Shown piece by piece: positions 15,787-24,428 of a DNA stretch of 34,953 bases. Numbering within the stretch: position 1 is the stretch's first letter; the number at the start of each line of letters is the position of its first letter. The position numbers and the translations under genes were made by a program. A model generated the notes under the pieces. It did not search any database. It worked only from the letters and a program-made list of their open reading frames with translations, and was not told the origin of the DNA. The stretch comes from JAEYFP01 sp964579795. Its GTDB lineage: Bacteria > Bacillota > Clostridia > Lachnospirales > Lachnospiraceae. The DNA is taken from positions 1-34,953 of the forward strand of contig CAZOHM010000025.1 in NCBI GenBank assembly GCA_964579795.1. The letters run 5' to 3'.

Positions 15787-18700
15787 TTGCGTGAAATTGT
15801 AGACAAATTGGTAAATGGGTTTTTCGAATATGATTGCGGAAAGCTCAGCTTTTCTGTACCCAAAATAGAAGCAAGCCTGACAACGGGGAGCCTTTATGAG
15901 GGCACTTTTTTGATGCAAAGCGTTACCGGCACGCTTGTAAAAGGCAATATTTATTCTTCAAATATGCGTCTCATATGCAGAGTTGACTATTTTGAAGAAG
16001 TTGAGAAAGAGGTTGGATATGTATTCGATCCTACCGGATTGGAACCCGGAGATATTGTGAAAGGCGACATTCAGATTGTATCGAATGCAGGTGAATATTA
16101 TATTCCCTTTGTTTTTTCTATTGTGCACAGTACGGTAAAGAGTTCTCTTGGAAATGTCAGAAATCTGTTCCACTTTACAAATCAGGCACAGTCCAATTGG
16201 GTAGAAGCAGTGCAGCTATTCTATTCTCCCGAATTTATGCAGGTCTTTGAAGGTAATGATAGAATCCACCTTGATAAATACCGTGGTTTAAGTAATCTGG
16301 ATATGAGTGAGGAATGTGTAGATAAGTTTTTGGTTGCTATCAATAAAAAGCAGCCGGTTGTTTACAGCCTCGAACGAAACGTATATGAATTTTCAGAAGT
16401 GACTGATGAACTTCGCTGTGAAATTTCACTGCATAAATCCACATGGGGATATGTACATTTGGATATTACGACTGATAACGAATTTTTGCGGACAGAAAAA
16501 GAATCGTTGAATGATGATGATTTTCTTGGTAATGAACATAAGCTGATATTTTTTATTTCTGATGAAAAGCTTCATGAAGGAAAGAATTTTGGACAAATCT
16601 GTCTTTCGAATAATCAACAGACACTGCTTGTTACGATCGTGGCACAGCGTCGAAAGAGGAATGAGGCAGTCAGGTTTGAGAGACGTGAAAAGAGAAAGCT
16701 GATATGTCGTCTGATGCGTCAGTATATTTCCTTTCGAACAAAGCAAATCGGTGTAAATACATGGGTGCGTGAATCCATGAAAATTGTCGAGAGAATGAAT
16801 GCCCTTGATGACAAGAATCCTGTTTCACGTCTGTTTCAGGCACAGCTTTTACTTGTTGAGGAACGCTATAATGAGGCAAAGTGGATTCTTGAGCATGTTG
16901 AAAATGAAATGCGTATCAAGGAGTCTTCTCCGGAATGTTATTGTTATTTTTTATATTTAACAACACTGTATCGAAGAGAAGAAAGTTATGTAAATCCAGT
17001 TGCTGAAAAGGTCAGTGAGATATTTGCACAAAACAAAAACAGTTTCCGCATTTTATGGACACTACTTTATTTGGATGAAGAGCTGAGTCGTAATTCGACA
17101 AAGAAAATTGCTATGATTGAGCGCCAGTTTGAGGGACGATGCTTTAGTCCAATTCTCTATATAGAAGCTTATAATTATTATACATCCAATCCATCTACAT
17201 TGAATAAGTTGACAGATTTTGAGCTGCAGGTACTTCTTTTTGCAACTAAGAATAATAAGATAGACAGGGATCTGTTAAAGCAGTTTATTTATCTTGCAGG
17301 ACGACAAAAGGCTTTTTCCGAAATGCTTCTGAACATTATGATGAAAGCATACAAGCTCGTTCCGGATGAAGATCTGCTGGATGTGATTTGTACGCATCTG
17401 ATTAAGGGTGGAAAAACTGATGTCAGATATTTTAAGTGGTACAGTAAAGGCGTAGAATGTGGTCTGCGTATTACCAGGCTTTATGAATACTATATGTACT
17501 CCATTCCGCTCAGCTATCAAGAGCTGCTTCCAAAGGCTGTTTTGATGTATTTTGGATTTCAGAATCAGCTTGATTATGCTAAACTTGCATTTTTATATGC
17601 GAATCTGATTAAGCATAAGCGTGAGGTTTCTGAGCTATATGAATCATATCGTGAACATATGCAGGTTTTTGCTGTTGAGCAGATTGAACTTGAACATATT
17701 GATGCAAATCTTGCAATTGTATATGAGGATGTTCTTTTTGTTGAAATGGTTAAGCCGGATATGGCCAATCATTTGGCAAAGCTTCTTTTTTCATGCGAAG
17801 TATCAGCAGTTGATGCCAAAATGAAAAATGTAATCGTTATTCAGGAACAGTTTTTAGGTGAACGAGTGTATCCGATTGAGAATCTGCTTGCATATCCGTG
17901 TATATACAGTGATGATACAACGCTTCTGTTTGAAGATGAACAGGGAAGAAGAAGTGTTGTTGAACCATATCAAGTACGCAGATTGATGAATGAATTGGTG
18001 TTTATCCCTACAATAAAATATTATGTAAACAACAATCTTTATTTTTCTTTGTATCTGTGTGAAGGAAGACGTAGCTATGTTGTTGTTGATGATGAAAATG
18101 TAGATATTTGCAGAGAGCTGGTTGAATCTCCTGACGTGCATGAGAATTTCAAGAAAAACGTGCGTATGGGACTCTTACATTACTATTATGACCATGACCA
18201 GATTACTACGCTTGATGAGTTTTTGATTAACCTTGATGCAAGTGTGCTCCATGTGAAGGAGCGCGCAGAGGTGATTGGTTTTTTTGTCAGACGAGGGATG
18301 TACGAAAAGGCCTATGAGCTGCTTACGATTTATGGAACAGAAGAGGTATCTGCAAAGACGTGTGTACGAATCAGCAGTCATATGATAGATAAGAATGAAC
18401 AGATTCCTGATGCGATGCTTTCCAAGGTAGCCTATTATGCATTCAAGCTCGGTAAATATGATACATTGACATTAAAATATCTCGTAGATAATTTTGAAGG
18501 TCTGACAAAGGAGCTGCGTGATTTGTGGAAGGCTGCCAGACAATTTGAAGTAGATTGCTTTTCACTGACAGAAAAGTTGTTGATTCAAATGCTTTATACA
18601 CGAACGACTGTTGGAGAGAAGGAAGAGATTTTTGAAGCTTATCTTCAAAGAGGAGCCAGTACACGTGTAGAACTTGCTTATTTGTCATATTGTGCGTTTG

Positions 18701-19344
18701 ATTATTTTGCAAAGGAACGTATGATGGACAGCAGGATTTTTGAATATCTTGTGAATAATTACAGGCTGGGAGAAACTCTGAATGACGCATGCCGGCTTGC
18801 ACTTCTAAAATATTATGCGGAAGAGGAAACAGAATACAGTGAACGAATCAAGGACATGCTGATTCTGTTTATCAAGGAGTTTCTCCATAAGAACATTTAT
18901 TTTAATTTCTTTAGCGCATTTTTACAGATTGTTCCGGAACTCTCTGCATTTTCTGACAAGGTGATTATCGAATACCGAACGAATCCGAGTAATCGTGTTG
19001 TTCTCCATTATATTCTGGAAGGGCAGGATTCAGGAGAAGATATTTACCATACAGAAGAGATGCGAAATATGTTTGGCGGTGTTTTTTCCAAGGAGTTTAT
19101 TTTATTCTTTGGTGAAAATCTGCAGTATTACATAACAGAGGAACGTTATGGAAGAGAAGAACTGACTGTCAGTGATTCAGTCAGTGTATCAGATGCTGTT
19201 GCAGAAGAAAAGGAATCCCGATATACACTGATTAATGACATGGTTGTATCAAAGACACTGCAGGATGATGATACACTGATGAAGCTGATGGAAGAGTATG
19301 TTGGTGCAGATTATTTTACAGAACAGGTATTCACAATTATTTAA
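15787..19344 (+). CDS. Giant beta-sandwich / alpha-solenoid protein of unknown function (DUF5717-like)
   Basis: This protein of about 1185 residues resembles a family I know as DUF5717 from Lachnospiraceae; no function is established that I know of. The first ~290 residues look like two Ig-like beta-sandwich modules (alternating strands with SLYEGTFLMQS and GDIVKGDIQIVSNAGEYYIPFVFSI). A basic region (RRKRNEAVRFERREKRKL) follows. Then comes a long run of amphipathic helices with TPR-like spacing, for example RLFQAQLLLVEERYNEAKWI. A beta-rich insert lies around residues 640-790, and a helical C-terminus ends with an LFFGENLQYYI segment. There is no signal peptide or clear membrane helix, so I infer a cytoplasmic scaffold. 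The longest frame begins at TTG 15766 without a ribosome site. I prefer TTG 15787, which has GGTGAG 4 bases upstream and gives the start MREIVDKLVNGFFEYD. Three partner genes follow closely. Confidence 0.75.
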   Translation: MREIVDKLVNGFFEYDCGKLSFSVPKIEASLTTGSLYEGTFLMQSVTGTLVKGNIYSSNMRLICRVDYFEEVEKEVGYVFDPTGLEPGDIVKGDIQIVSNAGEYYIPFVFSIVHSTVKSSLGNVRNLFHFTNQAQSNWVEAVQLFYSPEFMQVFEGNDRIHLDKYRGLSNLDMSEECVDKFLVAINKKQPVVYSLERNVYEFSEVTDELRCEISLHKSTWGYVHLDITTDNEFLRTEKESLNDDDFLGNEHKLIFFISDEKLHEGKNFGQICLSNNQQTLLVTIVAQRRKRNEAVRFERREKRKLICRLMRQYISFRTKQIGVNTWVRESMKIVERMNALDDKNPVSRLFQAQLLLVEERYNEAKWILEHVENEMRIKESSPECYCYFLYLTTLYRREESYVNPVAEKVSEIFAQNKNSFRILWTLLYLDEELSRNSTKKIAMIERQFEGRCFSPILYIEAYNYYTSNPSTLNKLTDFELQVLLFATKNNKIDRDLLKQFIYLAGRQKAFSEMLLNIMMKAYKLVPDEDLLDVICTHLIKGGKTDVRYFKWYSKGVECGLRITRLYEYYMYSIPLSYQELLPKAVLMYFGFQNQLDYAKLAFLYANLIKHKREVSELYESYREHMQVFAVEQIELEHIDANLAIVYEDVLFVEMVKPDMANHLAKLLFSCEVSAVDAKMKNVIVIQEQFLGERVYPIENLLAYPCIYSDDTTLLFEDEQGRRSVVEPYQVRRLMNELVFIPTIKYYVNNNLYFSLYLCEGRRSYVVVDDENVDICRELVESPDVHENFKKNVRMGLLHYYYDHDQITTLDEFLINLDASVLHVKERAEVIGFFVRRGMYEKAYELLTIYGTEEVSAKTCVRISSHMIDKNEQIPDAMLSKVAYYAFKLGKYDTLTLKYLVDNFEGLTKELRDLWKAARQFEVDCFSLTEKLLIQMLYTRTTVGEKEEIFEAYLQRGASTRVELAYLSYCAFDYFAKERMMDSRIFEYLVNNYRLGETLNDACRLALLKYYAEEETEYSERIKDMLILFIKEFLHKNIYFNFFSAFLQIVPELSAFSDKVIIEYRTNPSNRVVLHYILEGQDSGEDIYHTEEMRNMFGGVFSKEFILFFGENLQYYITEERYGREELTVSDSVSVSDAVAEEKESRYTLINDMVVSKTLQDDDTLMKLMEEYVGADYFTEQVFTII

Positions 19345-19359
19345 TGCAAAGGAGCAGCC

Positions 19360-20670
19360 GTGATATTAGCATCAAATGAAACCGAAAGAAGATTTGTGAT
19401 TGGATATGATCTCAATGACCAGATTTCGCAGATCAGCTATTTTGAATTAAACAATAATGTGCCTGAAACGCTTGCTTCTGATACAGAGGAAGAGAAGCTT
19501 GGAATACCAACTGTTCTTTGCAAGAGGAAAGAAGTCAGTCAGTGGTATTATGGAAAGGAAGCAGAAAAAGTTGTAGCACACGGGGAGGGAACGCTTGTCG
19601 GAAAGCTGCTAAGCTTTGCCAGATCTGGAGCAAAGATTGAACTGGAAGGGGAAGCATATGACTGTGTGGATTTGCTCATACTGTTTGTCAGAAGAACGCT
19701 GAATCTTTTGTCTATGCTGACTTCGCCTGAGCAGGTAGAGGCTATGATTTTTACTGTTGATACATTGGAGGGACGTACAATTGAAGTGCTCGACAGAATT
19801 GCAGAGGCGATTCCGGTTGCGCGTGAAAAGATTTTTTTTCAGACATACGAAGAGAGCACTTATTATTATATGCTTCATCAGCCAAAGGAGCTTTGGGCAA
19901 ATGAGGTAGTTGTGTTTGATTATTCCAATCAGTACATGCGGGCATATGAGCTCTGGATGAACCGCAGGACGATACCGGTAGTTGCTTTTGTAAGCAGACT
20001 TGATTTTGAAGAGATTAAGATGCCGCAGATTATGATGGAGGGAGAACCGTCTGAGGAAAAAGAAGAACGTTTGGACGAACTTGTTTTGAGAACGATGCAT
20101 GAGACGTTTTCTGGAAAGACAGTTGGAACTGTATTTCTGATAGGAGTCGGATTTGAAGAATCCTGGTGTGATAAAACATTAAAATATCTTTGCATGGGAA
20201 AACGTGTTTTTCAAGGAAAAAATCTTTATTCAAAGGGAGCCTGTTATTCCGCAAGTGATAAGGTGATGCCGTGTGAATTAAATAAAAGCTATGTTTTCCT
20301 TGGAAAGGATAAGCTAAAGTTTAATCTTGGCATACAGATGTATCGCAATGGAAAAGAGGAATATATTGCACTTGCTGATGCAGGAGAAAACTGGTATGAC
20401 ACAACGATGCAGGTGGACTTTATTTTGAACAATGATGAGGGGATGCCGATTGTACCAATGATTATTACACCGCTGGATGGTAAGGAACCACAAAAGGTAG
20501 AAATAGAACTGAGTGGTTTGCCGGAACGTCCGCCAAAGGCAACGAGGCTGCAGCTTAAAATCAACTTTAAATCTGAAACAGTGATTTTTGCGAGAGTAAC
20601 TGACTTGGGATTCGGAGAATTATATCCGATTTCCGGGAAAGTATGGGATAAAGAAGTCATGATAATGTAA
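19360..20670 (+). CDS. Degenerate Hsp70-like (actin-fold ATPase plus beta substrate domain) protein, DUF5716-like
   Basis: This 436-residue protein preserves the layout of an Hsp70. It has a phosphate-1-like strand-turn (FVIGYDLNDQISQISYFEL, Asp17), a TPS-like segment LGIPTVLC at 47-54, and a phosphate-2-like strand VVVFDYSNQYMRAYEL at 183-198. An adenosine-like VFLIGVGFEES is at 258-268 and a K-N-L-Y-S-K-G-A stretch near 287-294. Residues 310-436 resemble the Hsp70 substrate-binding beta domain, with LSGLPERPPKA where Hsp70 has L-x-G-I-P-P-A-P. The glycine/threonine residues that grip ATP phosphates (GTT and GGGT in Hsp70) are missing, and there is no helical lid. I infer a pseudo-chaperone or an ATPase with altered nucleotide use. 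It starts at GTG with AAAGGAG 5 bases upstream, 15 bp after the giant gene. Confidence 0.75.
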   Translation: MILASNETERRFVIGYDLNDQISQISYFELNNNVPETLASDTEEEKLGIPTVLCKRKEVSQWYYGKEAEKVVAHGEGTLVGKLLSFARSGAKIELEGEAYDCVDLLILFVRRTLNLLSMLTSPEQVEAMIFTVDTLEGRTIEVLDRIAEAIPVAREKIFFQTYEESTYYYMLHQPKELWANEVVVFDYSNQYMRAYELWMNRRTIPVVAFVSRLDFEEIKMPQIMMEGEPSEEKEERLDELVLRTMHETFSGKTVGTVFLIGVGFEESWCDKTLKYLCMGKRVFQGKNLYSKGACYSASDKVMPCELNKSYVFLGKDKLKFNLGIQMYRNGKEEYIALADAGENWYDTTMQVDFILNNDEGMPIVPMIITPLDGKEPQKVEIELSGLPERPPKATRLQLKINFKSETVIFARVTDLGFGELYPISGKVWDKEVMIM

Positions 20671-20707
20671 TGACAAAAGACAAAGAACAGGGACAGGAGT
20701 GACGAGT

Positions 20708-21553
20708 GTGACAGAACTGATTTTATGTACAGGTGAATTATCTACAACTCCATATTACATTGTAGGACTTGGTGTGAATATTTTTTCTGTCGAGGAGCTG
20801 TGCTTTTGCCTTGTCCAGAATGCATATATTCTGGACAGAGATTTAATGGATGAGAAGCTGTGTGTATTTCTTGAACGACAGCTTAAAATGAAAGAGCTTG
20901 CCGGAACGCTTCATACACTGATTGATGAGGAAAAGAGTCTTGGAGAGTTTGTTACAACAATTCTTCAGGAGGTTGCCTATTGTAATGAAGAAGAAATCAA
21001 GAGTGTCAAACAAGTGCTTGTTGATAATGCAAGCCTTGGGTTCGCACAGAAGAGAAAGGCACGGGCAGACAATCTGCTTCGTGCAAAGAAGTATACATTA
21101 GCGATTGATGAGTACCAGTATGTACTTCAGAGCATTCAGAAGGAAGAGGAACCGGAGCTCTTTGCGGCAATTCTGCATAATACCGGCTGTGCCTATGCCC
21201 AGTTGTTTCTGTTTGACAAGGCAGCCTTTTATTATAAAGAGGCATACGAGACAAAGGAACAAAGAGAAAGTCTTATTCAATATTTGATAGCACTGCGTAT
21301 GACGATGCGAAAGGAGCAGTATGAAAGACTTTTACTGCGATATGGATATGACGAGGAAATCATAAAAGAAGCGGATGAGCGGATGGACCGATATCGTACG
21401 GAATCACCGACATCGGCATATGCCAATGCGTTGACGGAAATCAAGACACTGCAGAATATTGGAAAAATCAGTGAATATTATTCGAGTATAGAAAAGACAC
21501 TTGATGTTTGGAAGCAGGAATACAGAAAGAATATGATTGTCAGAAGTGTATAG
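20708..21553 (+). CDS. TPR-like protein of the four-gene operon (unknown function)
   Basis: I do not recognise this 281-residue protein by name. Residues 1-110 are an acidic/helical N-terminal domain with several hydrophobic strands (TPYYIVGLGVNIFSVEELCFCLV). Residues 117-185 form two tetratricopeptide-like repeats: ADNLLRAKKYTLAIDEYQYVL, then LHNTGCAYAQLFLFDKAAFYYKEAY. A helical tail follows. There is no signal peptide or membrane helix, so it is probably cytoplasmic. The frame is open from GTG 20699, but AGGAG sits at 20695-20699. GTG 20708 at 8-base spacing is therefore the likely start. The position just after an Hsp70-like gene suggests a TPR partner or cochaperone-like adaptor, which is inference from architecture and context. 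Confidence 0.7.
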   Translation: MTELILCTGELSTTPYYIVGLGVNIFSVEELCFCLVQNAYILDRDLMDEKLCVFLERQLKMKELAGTLHTLIDEEKSLGEFVTTILQEVAYCNEEEIKSVKQVLVDNASLGFAQKRKARADNLLRAKKYTLAIDEYQYVLQSIQKEEEPELFAAILHNTGCAYAQLFLFDKAAFYYKEAYETKEQRESLIQYLIALRMTMRKEQYERLLLRYGYDEEIIKEADERMDRYRTESPTSAYANALTEIKTLQNIGKISEYYSSIEKTLDVWKQEYRKNMIVRSV

Positions 21554-21567
21554 GAGCACATACGGGA

Positions 21568-22794
21568 ATGAAATTGCAGATACAGAAATTATATCAATTA
21601 ATTAAAAAGAAACTTGGTTTTGTTGAAGAGGAAGAGGATGAATTTCAACTTGGACTGGAAACCGGAGAATCTGCAGAGTCGATGCCTGATGCTTTGCGTC
21701 ATTCCTCCAAACGCAGAAGTGAGCTGAATATTCTCGATTATAAAGAGCGTGAAATATATATTCGCAGCTGTTGTGAACAGATGACAGAGTCATCCAGAGA
21801 AGTGGAAAGCCAGAAAATTGAGTACCAGCTTGTTACAGAACGCTTAGCCGATCTTGAGGAAATCAATGCATTACCGACAACTGTCAGAAGTGAAATAAAA
21901 AAGCGTGCAAAGCGAATTGTTAAAATCGAAGAAGATGAGGCATCATACAGACGTCCAGTCAGTAAAATTACAGAAGCACAGTACCGCGAGATGGAGCATA
22001 TGGAAGATGAGATTCCTGAAGTTCTTGAAAAGCTTCATAAAAACGAAGATTATCAAATGACGGTGAGACGGGACTTAAATCTTCTCGAGGGAGAAAAGGG
22101 TGCACTGGCTTATCAGTGCAGAGATGAGAGAAATCGTGCAATCAACGCAAAGGCATTCTCTGCCATTATTGTTTTTGCAGCATTTATGGCGATTGCATTG
22201 CTTGTGGTTTTACAGACAGCACTTCACATGAATGCCAAAATGGGCTATATTATTACAGCAGCTGTTGTAGCAATTGCATTGACTGGTGTCTGTGTCAGCT
22301 ACCGAAATGCTCAGGACAGTCAGACTAAAGCAGAGAAAAAGCTGAATCGTACAATTACACTGCAAAATACAGTGAAAATTAAGTATGTGAATATTACAAA
22401 TCTGATTGATTATACATATGCAAAATATAAGGTTAACAATTCCTATGAACTGAACTATATGTGGGAGAAATATCTGGAGGAAAAAGCAGCACGTGAGCAT
22501 ACGGAAATTGTTGCACAGCAGCGAGAACAGGCTCGTAAAGAGCTGTTTCAGTTTCTGGGTCATTATCGAATCAAGGATCCTTCCATATGGGTGTATCAGC
22601 CAAGTGTGCTGATTTTTGAAGAGGAGCTTACAGAGGTACGGCGCAGTCTGATTATACAGAGACAGCGTCTGCGCAAGGGAATTGATTTTAATATTTTTAA
22701 TATGGATGAATCTAAAAAAGAGATTGAACAGATTGTGAAGGATTATCCGCAGTATGGACGTGAAATACTCGCTATTGTAGATCAATATGAATAG
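21568..22794 (+). CDS. Two-TM coiled-coil membrane protein of the four-gene operon (unknown function)
   Basis: This 408-residue protein has a basic N-terminus, an acidic patch (EEEEDEF), and a long charged helical region (~55-190, rich in Glu/Arg/Lys heptad-like spacing). Two adjacent hydrophobic helices (about 198-220 and 225-244) form a hairpin in the membrane. A second coiled-coil region and helical C-terminal domain follow (~250-408). Both termini should face the cytoplasm. The longest frame starts at 21508 inside the previous gene. I choose ATG 21568 because AGGAG lies 11 bases upstream and the following residues (MKLQIQKLYQLIKKK) look like a normal N-terminus. I infer that it anchors the operon's soluble scaffold proteins at the membrane. 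No known family came to mind. Confidence 0.7.
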   Translation: MKLQIQKLYQLIKKKLGFVEEEEDEFQLGLETGESAESMPDALRHSSKRRSELNILDYKEREIYIRSCCEQMTESSREVESQKIEYQLVTERLADLEEINALPTTVRSEIKKRAKRIVKIEEDEASYRRPVSKITEAQYREMEHMEDEIPEVLEKLHKNEDYQMTVRRDLNLLEGEKGALAYQCRDERNRAINAKAFSAIIVFAAFMAIALLVVLQTALHMNAKMGYIITAAVVAIALTGVCVSYRNAQDSQTKAEKKLNRTITLQNTVKIKYVNITNLIDYTYAKYKVNNSYELNYMWEKYLEEKAAREHTEIVAQQREQARKELFQFLGHYRIKDPSIWVYQPSVLIFEEELTEVRRSLIIQRQRLRKGIDFNIFNMDESKKEIEQIVKDYPQYGREILAIVDQYE

Positions 22795-22802
22795 ACAGGT
22801 TC

Positions 22803-22831
22803 TTGATTTATGAAAAGAACCATGATACTAT
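22803..22831 (+). promoter_or_regulatory. Promoter of the amino acid ABC transporter operon
   Basis: -35 TTGATT (22803-22808), a 17-bp spacer and extended -10 TGATACTAT (22823-22831) give an expected start near 22838. The -35 lies within a GGTTCTT/AAGAACC dyad (22799-22821) that may also act as a weak end signal for the upstream operon. Confidence 0.5.
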
Positions 22832-22841
22832 GGCAAAGTAG

Positions 22842-22861
22842 CAATTTACCATAGTAAATTG
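22842..22861 (+). promoter_or_regulatory. Perfect palindrome at the ABC operon transcript start (operator or leader hairpin)
   Basis: CAATTTAC-CATA-GTAAATTG is an 8-bp perfect dyad with a 4-base centre. A second dyad, TACTATGG (22826-22833) with CCATAGTA (22849-22856), shares its central bases. The two RNA or DNA pairings are mutually exclusive. Confidence 0.55.
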
Positions 22862-22886
22862 TATATTATTCTAGGGAGGATATATT

Positions 22887-23687
22887 ATGAAAAAGAAAAT
22901 TGCACTTGTGCTGGCAGTTGTTATGGCACTTGGAATGCTGTGCGCTTGTGGTGGAAAAAAGGCTGACAATACATTTATTGTAGGATTTGATGCAAATTTC
23001 CCACCTTATGGTTATCAGGATGAGAATGGTGAATATGTTGGATTTGATTTGGACCTCGCAGCAGAGGTTGCTACAAGAAATGGCTGGGAACTGAAGCTTC
23101 AGCCAATTGACTGGGATTCCAAGGATATGGAATTGTCTTCAGGTTCTATTGACTGTATTTGGAATGGATTTACGATGAGTGATGACAGAATTGATCAGTA
23201 TGAATGGACAGATGCTTATGTAGATAACAGTCAGGTGTTTGTTGTAGGCAAGGATTCTGGTATTCAAAGTCAGGCTGATCTTGCCGGAAAGACAGTTGCT
23301 ACACAGGCAGATTCTTCTGCACTGGAAGCATTGAATTCAGATGAATGTGCAGACCTGCTTGCTTCTTTTAAGGAATTGACAGTTGTTCCTGATTATAATA
23401 CTGCTTTCCTAAATCTGGAGTCTGGTGCTGTTGATGCAGTTGCAATGGATATCGGTGTTGCAAGATATCAGATTGAGGCAAGAGATAATGCGTATGTAAT
23501 TCTTGATGATGAGCTTGTTTCTGAGCTTTATGGAGTTGGATTCTTAAAGGGAAATACCGAATTAAGAGATAAGGTTCAGAAAACACTTGAAGATATGGCA
23601 GGGGATGGTAAGTTCACCGAGATTTCTGACAAATGGGATTTGACTGATTCTGTTGTTTTCGGTAAGCCATGGAAGCAACCACAATAA
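22887..23687 (+). CDS. Amino acid ABC transporter substrate-binding lipoprotein (SBP_bac_3)
   Basis: This 266-residue extracellular binding protein delivers a polar amino acid to the membrane permease. The N-terminus has a lysine-rich start, a hydrophobic segment and the lipobox LCAC, so it should be lipid-anchored at the Cys about 21 residues in. Family motifs are VGFDANFPPYGYQDENGEYVGFD, the ligand-carboxylate Arg within GFTMSDDRIDQYEWTDAY, and GVDAVAMD-like residues in LESGAVDAVAMD. The ligand cannot be read; cystine, glutamine or arginine are common for this family. GGGAGGA lies about 6 bases before ATG 22887. It is first in an operon with its permease and ATPase, downstream of palindromic control elements. 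Confidence 0.93.
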   Translation: MKKKIALVLAVVMALGMLCACGGKKADNTFIVGFDANFPPYGYQDENGEYVGFDLDLAAEVATRNGWELKLQPIDWDSKDMELSSGSIDCIWNGFTMSDDRIDQYEWTDAYVDNSQVFVVGKDSGIQSQADLAGKTVATQADSSALEALNSDECADLLASFKELTVVPDYNTAFLNLESGAVDAVAMDIGVARYQIEARDNAYVILDDELVSELYGVGFLKGNTELRDKVQKTLEDMAGDGKFTEISDKWDLTDSVVFGKPWKQPQ

Positions 23688-23738
23688 GTAAACTAAATTA
23701 CACGGTTTATTGATATAAAAGGGTCTGGAGGATTAACA

Positions 23739-24389
23739 ATGAGTATTGCAGCAATGTTCATACAGCTTTTGAGCGGTATGTTGACTTCGGTAGAAATATT
23801 TGTATTAACTCTTGTATTTTCGCTTCCGCTTGGACTGTTCCTTGCGTTCGGCAGAATGTCAAAGTATAAGGTTGTGCAGAATGTTACTAAAGTCTACATT
23901 TCGATTATGCGTGGGACACCGTTAATGCTGCAACTTATGGTGGTATTCTTTGGCCCCTTTTTTCTGTTTGGAATCAAGCTGACTACGGCATATCGATTTG
24001 TGGCGGTCATTATTGGCTTTGTTTTGAACTATGCAGCATATTTTGCAGAAATCTATCGCGGTGGAATAGAATCGATACCGATTGGACAGTACGAGGCAGC
24101 AAAAATATTAGGGTATGGCAGACGACAGACTTTTGTGAAAATTATTTTTCCACAAGTAGTAAAACGGATACTTCCACCAGTAACGAATGAGGTCATTACA
24201 CTTGTAAAAGATACATCACTTGCGTTTGTAATTGCTGTTTCAGAAATGTTCACTGTAGCAAAGGCTATTGTTGCTGCACAGGCAACAATGATGCCGTTCT
24301 TTATTGCAGCGGTATTTTACTATCTGTTCAATCTTTTAGTTGCATTTGCAATGGAGAAGCTGGAAAATCGACTGGCATATTACAGATAA
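23739..24389 (+). CDS. Amino acid ABC transporter permease
   Basis: This is a 216-residue inner-membrane subunit of a polar amino acid importer (HisM/GlnP type), with about five transmembrane helices. The EAA loop that docks the ATPase is clear: YEAAKILGYGRRQTFVKIIFPQ. The segment IMRGTPLMLQLMVVFF near residue 60 is the other hallmark of the family. A single permease gene implies a homodimeric channel. GGAGG lies about 8 bases upstream of ATG 23739. It sits 51 bp after the binding-protein gene and 39 bp before the ATPase gene. Confidence 0.93.
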   Translation: MSIAAMFIQLLSGMLTSVEIFVLTLVFSLPLGLFLAFGRMSKYKVVQNVTKVYISIMRGTPLMLQLMVVFFGPFFLFGIKLTTAYRFVAVIIGFVLNYAAYFAEIYRGGIESIPIGQYEAAKILGYGRRQTFVKIIFPQVVKRILPPVTNEVITLVKDTSLAFVIAVSEMFTVAKAIVAAQATMMPFFIAAVFYYLFNLLVAFAMEKLENRLAYYR

Positions 24390-24428
24390 GCGCAGATTGG
24401 ACAATGTAGAGAGGAGACCGAGGGTAAA

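Noticed and set aside
21508..21567. Upstream start of the coiled-coil membrane protein inside the TPR gene
   Set aside because: It overlaps the previous gene by 46 bases, has no ribosome site, and encodes a Cys-rich stretch unlike a normal N-terminus; ATG 21568 follows AGGAG.
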